A stretch of DNA of 10,076 nt from JAUNSR01 sp036655755 (GTDB lineage: Bacteria > Bacteroidota > Bacteroidia > Bacteroidales > JAUNSR01): positions 1 to 10,076 of the forward strand of contig JAVVPN010000096.1 in NCBI GenBank assembly GCA_036655755.1, in the 5' to 3' direction. Positions 6,062 to 10,076 of the stretch are shown piece after piece. Every line of letters begins with the position of its first letter. The stretch's first letter is position 1. Made by a program: the position numbers and the translations under genes. Under the pieces are notes generated by a model, which saw nothing but the letters and a program-made list of their open reading frames with translations, had not been told where the DNA came from and did not search any database.

Positions 6062-7423
6062 TTAACTTTGAAGGTCCATTAACAAAATAGTGTTAGCTTT
6101 ATTCATTTGTTCTTTTCGGTTTTCAACCAATACTTGCCATTCTTTGCTGAATAAATAATCACGGTCAACTTTGAAATCTTCCGACCCTTGTTCATCAATA
6201 CGCTGCATAACCAACCCGACACTGATCTGATGAATATCCATCGCCGGTTGCCATGCGTGTATTTTCTCATTTTCATTTACAACCTCACATAAAATGCCAA
6301 TATCAGCCAATCTGCCCAGAATCTGGGCGGTTAGTTTTGACGGAATCTGATAATTGGATGTAATCTCTTCGGTTGTAAGGGGTGGAAGTTGTTTTTCAAA
6401 ACGTTTCACTACCAGCGTGGCGATGAGGAGCGTGATGAAATCGTAATAACGGCGGCTGATGTTATTGGTATCTTGTTCAAAATTGAAATTGCGGATGTTT
6501 TGTGAGGCATACGCGAGTTCTGCGCCAAACAAGCAAATCAACCATGAGAGTTGTACCCATAATAATAATAAGGGTAAAGCGGCAAAACTTCCGTAAATGG
6601 CATTGTATTTAGCCACCCATATCTGTCCGTTGATGTAGAAATATTGAAATATCTGAAAAGCAATACCGGCTACCAGACCAGCCCAGAAAGCATTCCGAAA
6701 GCGTACGCGCGTATTTGGTATGGCAATGTAGACAACCGTAAATAAAAGACAGGTGATGACATAGGGTGCTATGCGCATTACCAGCATGATGATCGGGTCG
6801 AATATGAATTGAAAATAGGGTAATTTGATGCTGGTGGATACGAAAATAGATAATCCGCTGGAAGCGATCATCAAAACAGGGATGACAAGTATCATTGAAA
6901 TATAGTCGGTAACTTTCCGTAATAAGTTACGGGAACGTTTTACTTGCCAGATGTGATTGAATACGGTTTCAATGTTGCCAATCAAACTGATTACCGCCCA
7001 TAATAAAAAAAGTAACCCGATGCCTAAGAAAATTCCGTTTTGAGCTTGTTGCAGATAATTGTTTACAAATTTGAAGGCAAACGTAATCATCTTTTCCTGT
7101 CCCGGAAAGTATTCAAGGAGTTGTTGTTCGAGGAGGTTCTGAAAGCCAAAGCCGCGTGATATGGCAAGAACGAGTGCCAAAATGGGGACTATAGCCAAAA
7201 GTGTATTATAAGTTAGCGCGGAAGCTTTTTCCTGCAACCGGTCACTGAGAAAAAAACGAATGGAAAGGATTATAGTCTTGGCGATATTGACAAGGAAGTG
7301 ACGACTTCCGGAAACTTCTTCTTCCGTAATACGCCAAATATCGTACGAAAAGAAATGCCAGAGTTTTTTACCTTTGGTTTTTAACCGATCGGTGCGTGAC
7401 TGGAGTTTTTCGGACTGATTCAT
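6062..7423 (-). CDS. YihY/BrkB family inner-membrane protein with C-terminal winged-helix-like region
   Basis: The 453-residue protein belongs to the YihY/virulence factor BrkB family, once mis-named ribonuclease BN. After a basic cytoplasmic N-terminus (1-45) come about six hydrophobic helices: roughly 46-60, 73-90, 131-150, 174-196, 211-235, and 246-262 with 279-305. Family motifs are KASALTYNTLLAIVP (66-80) and YNAIYGSFAALPLLLLW (273-289), followed by WLICLFGAELAYA (294-306). Residues about 320-453 are soluble. LTTEEITSNYQIPSKLTAQI (349-368) followed by RLADIGILCEV (371-381) reads like a winged helix-turn-helix. The molecular function of the family is unresolved. The frame extends 5 codons upstream to a TTG at 7438, but the ATG at 7423 is the more ordinary start. 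It lies 27 bases after the 3' end of rnpB with no full promoter between, so read-through from rnpB or a promoter inside rnpB is likely. Confidence 0.88.
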   Translation of the reverse strand: MNQSEKLQSRTDRLKTKGKKLWHFFSYDIWRITEEEVSGSRHFLVNIAKTIILSIRFFLSDRLQEKASALTYNTLLAIVPILALVLAISRGFGFQNLLEQQLLEYFPGQEKMITFAFKFVNNYLQQAQNGIFLGIGLLFLLWAVISLIGNIETVFNHIWQVKRSRNLLRKVTDYISMILVIPVLMIASSGLSIFVSTSIKLPYFQFIFDPIIMLVMRIAPYVITCLLFTVVYIAIPNTRVRFRNAFWAGLVAGIAFQIFQYFYINGQIWVAKYNAIYGSFAALPLLLLWVQLSWLICLFGAELAYASQNIRNFNFEQDTNNISRRYYDFITLLIATLVVKRFEKQLPPLTTEEITSNYQIPSKLTAQILGRLADIGILCEVVNENEKIHAWQPAMDIHQISVGLVMQRIDEQGSEDFKVDRDYLFSKEWQVLVENRKEQMNKANTILLMDLQS

Positions 7424-7450
7424 AAAATCATGGATCAAAAATAAAAAAAA

Positions 7451-7801
7451 CAGCAGGCCTGTGAGCCGGGTTCTGTACCTTTCCGAAGAAAGGCGCCTGT
7501 CATTTATCTCGACCTCATGTTGCCATGAGGCTCTAGCGGTCTACCCCCCGGCATCGGACGAGCAGTCCTAATGCGCCGGTATACATGACCTTACAACCCA
7601 TCAGACGTACGGCCTGCGGTGTTGCCATCGCAGCCGGTGAGCTCTTACCTCACCTTTTCACCCTTACTGTGGCAAGCCACAGCGGTTATTCTCTGTTACG
7701 TTACTTTGCCCTCGCGAACAACTTCCCGTTAGGAAGCATGGTGCTCTGTGTTGCCCGGACTTTCCTCCCACCTTAACAGTGAGCGACAGACCGTCCTGCT
7801 G
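7451..7801 (-). ncRNA. rnpB: RNase P RNA (bacterial type A)
   Basis: On the minus strand this is the catalytic RNA of RNase P, which trims tRNA 5' leaders, about 351 nt. The P1 helix is closed by CAGCAGG at the 5' end (7795-7801) and CCTGCTG at the 3' end (7451-7457). The hallmark GAGGAAAGTCCGGGC lies near the 5' end and ACAGAACCCGGCT near the 3' end (about 7464-7476). GGGTGAAAAGGTGAGG, a GAGC-type P12 stem and AGATAAATGACAG are also present. A run of eight T follows P1 on the minus strand (7443-7450), so P1 plus the T-run may act as the transcript's own terminator. Reading frames in this stretch are accidental. Confidence 0.97.
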
Positions 7802-7812
7802 TATTTCAATTA

Positions 7813-7843
7813 CAAAGATACATAAATAGTGCGGTTTCACAAA
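7813..7843 (-). promoter_or_regulatory. -33/-7 promoter of rnpB
   Basis: On the minus strand TTTG (7840-7843), exactly 19 bases, then TATCTTTG (7813-7820) fully match the Bacteroides consensus. The -7 box ends 11 bases before P1 of RNase P RNA, so the transcript should begin a few bases upstream of P1. Confidence 0.85.
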
Positions 7844-8296
7844 TTCCGTTATTTCGTTATTATATACAAACATCTCACGGGGTCAGATGTTTGACTAGTA
7901 ATTCATATGTTTTTTCGATCGGATATTATTTGTCTGAATAGCAAAGAATAATGTCAAATATTCTGTTTTTGGGTCGGGAAACTGCTTAAATGTGAAAAAA
8001 TAATTGTGTACAGTATAAAGGAAGGATGTCGGCTATATGTAATACTAAGCATAACATATAACTCCTGTAAATAAAATAGATATAGGTTTTGAGGGATATG
8101 GTAAGTTCAAAATTGTGGTGTAAAAATGCAATATTAGAGGTGCGTTTTTGTTAATCCGATTTAAAGCGGTCAATTATAGGTAAATTAATGTTAAATATTC
8201 AACAGGAATGAAAGAACACATGTTTTAAGCGTATAAATTCAAACATCAAAACGCAATAAAACTGATTGTATAAACATATAAAACAGGCGAAAAATT
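7844..8296. other. Gene-less divergent region between rnpB and htrA
   Basis: About 450 AT-rich bases without a supportable gene. Only chance-sized frames of 11 to 14 codons occur. It holds a 9-bp dyad at 7867-7893 and smaller ones: AGAATA/TATTCT near 7945-7964, and TATATGT/ACATATA near 8034-8060. No full TTTG-N19-TAnnTTTG promoter for htrA was found on the plus strand, so its control may depend on another sigma factor or on a degenerate promoter. Confidence 0.6.
7867..7893. repeat. 9-bp dyad with GC-rich loop
   Basis: CAAACATCT (7867-7875) and AGATGTTTG (7885-7893) are perfect inverted arms around CACGGGGTC. The dyad lies 24 bases upstream of the rnpB -33 element and about 400 bases before htrA. 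No T-run follows in the plus direction and no gene feeds into it from either side, so an operator or structural element fits better than a terminator. Confidence 0.5.
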
Positions 8297-9784
8297 ATGA
8301 AAGAGTATGGTAAAAAGATTCTTTTCTGGAGTGCGGTAGTTTTGGTCAGTGCCGGTGTATCAGCAGGGACTTATAAGTTGCTTGGTCATACAGCTTCATT
8401 TTCGGATACGACAACTTCAAAAGAGCAATATGCAAAACCGGTAGGCTTCCAGATGAGTTCACGAACCGGAGGGGTGGATTCTGATTTTACTCAAGCAGCC
8501 GAGATGACGGTAAATGCGGTTGTTCATATCAAATCGACCGTTATGACAACGGAACGAATTTCAGGAGATCCGTTTTTTGATTTGTTCTTTGGTAATAGGG
8601 GACAAGGGCAGCCTCAACCCAAAGTAGGATATGGATCGGGTGTGATTATCTCTTCCGACGGTTATATTGTAACAAATAATCATGTGATTGATAATTCGGA
8701 TGAAATTGAGGTAACACTGAATGATAACCGCAAATTTAAGGCCGTTCTTGTGGGAACAGACCCGGCTACAGATATTGCTTTGCTGAAGGTAGATGAAAGC
8801 AATCTGCCTATTATTAAGTTTGGTAACTCAGATGATCTGAAAATCGGGGAATGGGTTTTGGCGGTAGGTAATCCGTTTATGCTGAATTCGACCGTAACGG
8901 CCGGTATCGTAAGTGCCAAGGCTCGTAGCATCGGTATTATGGGCAATAGTCAGAAATTGGGTATTGAATCGTTTATTCAGACAGATGCTGCTGTAAATCC
9001 GGGAAATAGTGGAGGTGCATTGGTTAATACGAGCGGCGAGCTGATTGGTATCAATACGGCGATATTTTCACAGACAGGTAATTACGCAGGTTATTCTTTT
9101 GCCGTACCATCCAGTATCGTTAGTAAAGTAGTTACCGATATCAAACAGTTCGGAACCGTTCAACGTGCCGTATTGGGAATCTCGATTACAGATATCAATG
9201 CGGATCTTGCCAAAGAAAAAGATCTGAAAGTAATGGAAGGTGTCTATGTAGCCGGTGTGAATGATCGTAGTGCGGCGGCAGTTGCCGGTATCAAAGAAGG
9301 CAATGTGATTACTGCAATTAACGGGGTGAAAGTAAAAACCGTAGCACAGTTGCAAGAACAGGTAAACCGTTACCGTCCGGGAGATAAGATTCAGGTTACG
9401 GTTATGCGCGATTCGAAATCAGAAAATGTTACCGTAACACTGAAAAATCAGAGTGGAAATACGGATGTTGTAAAACAGCAGGGATTGGAAGCATTGGGCG
9501 CAACATTTAATGAGTTGAAAGATCAGGAAAAAGCCAAGCTCGGAATCCGCAATGGAGTGCAGGTTACTGAGTTAGGGGAAGGTAAATTCCGTAATTCCGG
9601 TATGCGCAAAGGTTTCGTAATTATGAAAATTAATGATATGCGCGTCAATTCAGTAAAAGACATTGAAAAAATATATAAGGAGCTGACCTCGGGCCGAAAT
9701 GGCGATCAGGAGCCGGTTTTATTTATAGCCGGAATTTATCCGAATGGAAAAACTGCTTATTATGCGATTGATTTAGCACAATAA
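8297..9784 (+). CDS. HtrA/DegQ family periplasmic serine protease (Do)
   Basis: This 495-residue protein is a complete HtrA (DegP/DegQ) protease and chaperone of the cell envelope. A basic start and hydrophobic segment (6-24) form a signal peptide or anchor, with a possible cleavage site after VSA (residue 23). The trypsin-like domain (about 65-285) has the full triad H129 (TNNHVID), D159 (TDIALLKV) and S238 (NPGNSGG). An LA-loop-like DPFFDLFFGN lies at 91-100. Two PDZ domains follow. PDZ1 (about 288-383) has the binding loop VLGISI and the stretch GIKEGNVITAINGVKV. PDZ2 (about 398-490) is more diverged (GMRKGFVIMKINDMRV). Family members degrade or refold damaged periplasmic proteins under stress. 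The gene stands alone, divergent from rnpB, after a long leader region with no recognisable housekeeping promoter. The ATG is followed at once by the signal segment. Confidence 0.95.
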   Translation: MKEYGKKILFWSAVVLVSAGVSAGTYKLLGHTASFSDTTTSKEQYAKPVGFQMSSRTGGVDSDFTQAAEMTVNAVVHIKSTVMTTERISGDPFFDLFFGNRGQGQPQPKVGYGSGVIISSDGYIVTNNHVIDNSDEIEVTLNDNRKFKAVLVGTDPATDIALLKVDESNLPIIKFGNSDDLKIGEWVLAVGNPFMLNSTVTAGIVSAKARSIGIMGNSQKLGIESFIQTDAAVNPGNSGGALVNTSGELIGINTAIFSQTGNYAGYSFAVPSSIVSKVVTDIKQFGTVQRAVLGISITDINADLAKEKDLKVMEGVYVAGVNDRSAAAVAGIKEGNVITAINGVKVKTVAQLQEQVNRYRPGDKIQVTVMRDSKSENVTVTLKNQSGNTDVVKQQGLEALGATFNELKDQEKAKLGIRNGVQVTELGEGKFRNSGMRKGFVIMKINDMRVNSVKDIEKIYKELTSGRNGDQEPVLFIAGIYPNGKTAYYAIDLAQ

Positions 9785-10029
9785 ATAAAAAAATATTCCG
9801 TTAATAGATATTGTAAGTTTTTTTATTCACAGACATATTTAATGAAACTTTTAAGAAATAGAATGAGTTCTTGTGTGGCTTTGTAATTAGTTGAAATTCA
9901 ATGTTTAAAAAGAACAAATAGAGCGCATGTTACAAACAAAAAGTTTCGTCAAAATGTTATTTTTGAAACAGGATGCAGATGTAATTTTAAGATTTTATCT
10001 GCGTTCTGTTTTTGTCAGATAAAAAAATC
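9785..10029. other. Intergenic region after htrA
   Basis: No gene is seen. Shortly after htrA there is only a weak AATAT/ATATT hairpin (about 9792-9812) before TTTTTTT (9819-9825), a marginal terminator. At its right end are CAGAT/ATCTG repeats that can pair in two ways: CAGAT at 9976-9980, ATCTG at 9997-10001 and CAGAT at 10016-10020. The largest dyad is AAGATTTTATCTG (9989-10001) against 10016-10031, with three extra A in the right arm. Confidence 0.5.
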
Positions 10030-10060
10030 TTGGCATATTAACAAATTAGAGGTATATTTG
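10030..10060 (+). promoter_or_regulatory. -33/-7 promoter for a gene beyond the right edge
   Basis: TTGG (10030-10033), 19 bases, then a perfect TATATTTG (10053-10060) form a good promoter pointing out of the window. The start codon is not inside the window. In Bacteroides, as I recall, the gene after this htrA is rpoD, so that is a guess for what follows. The -33 element overlaps the right arm of a dyad at 9989-10031. Confidence 0.65.
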
Positions 10061-10076
10061 CGCTCCAAATTCTTAT

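Noticed and set aside
7436..7443. TATTTTTG on the minus strand as a yihY promoter
   Set aside because: It has no -33 partner at 18 to 20 bases and would start transcription almost at the start codon. It overlaps the rnpB T-run.
7585..7873. Open frames of 63 and 69 codons on both strands
   Set aside because: They fall within or across RNase P RNA and its promoter. The RNA explains the conserved sequence.
7907..8067. Tiny frames of 11 to 14 codons upstream of htrA, one just after AAAGGAAGG
   Set aside because: They are chance length in AT-rich DNA. The purine run touches the ATG at 8027 too closely for a normal ribosome site, and no peptide family was recognised.

Overview
The window looks like ordinary chromosomal DNA from a member of the Bacteroidales (Bacteroidota). 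Three observations support this. Several intergenic regions carry the Bacteroides-type -33/-7 promoter (TTTG, about 19 bases, TAnnTTTG) and no E. coli-like -35/-10. Shine-Dalgarno sequences are mostly absent. The proteins (branching enzyme, HtrA protease, YihY, YhcH) match the Bacteroides/Parabacteroides versions I know. Family or genus cannot be fixed by eye. No phage, transposon, CRISPR or toxin-antitoxin signal was seen.

Layout, left to right. The minus strand carries tRNA-Lys(CUU) at 7-79, a WalJ/YycJ-like metallo-beta-lactamase-fold hydrolase at 213-1016, and a short RsmI-like SAM-dependent methyltransferase at 1088-1792. A 66-bp divergent gap separates the last of these from a plus-strand RsmF-type rRNA cytosine-C5 methyltransferase at 1859-3271. 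Next on the plus strand come a YhcH/YjgK/YiaL-family protein (3359-3805), a strong hairpin (3819-3863) and a GH13 glycogen branching enzyme (3892-5904) of the eukaryote-like type. A perfect bidirectional terminator (6016-6048) separates this from the minus-strand YihY membrane protein (6062-7423), and a possible small RNA (about 5967-6048) may be transcribed into that terminator. RNase P RNA (rnpB, minus, 7451-7801) lies directly upstream of yihY. A 495-base divergent region without a recognisable gene then leads to a plus-strand periplasmic HtrA/DegQ protease (8297-9784). The window ends in an outward-pointing promoter (10030-10060) for a gene beyond the edge. From memory of Bacteroides gene order that gene could be rpoD, but this cannot be seen here.

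The genes are mostly housekeeping: translation and RNA maturation (tRNA-Lys, two rRNA-methyltransferase candidates, RNase P RNA), glycogen structure (GlgB), envelope protein quality control (HtrA), and two poorly understood conserved families (YhcH, YihY). The RsmI-like and RsmF genes may both act on the 16S rRNA decoding region and share a very short divergent regulatory region. I found no convincing new multi-gene system. The most interesting items are non-coding: the candidate small RNA with its promoter inside an inverted repeat, the large hairpin before glgB, and dyads next to the tRNA, rnpB and right-end promoters.
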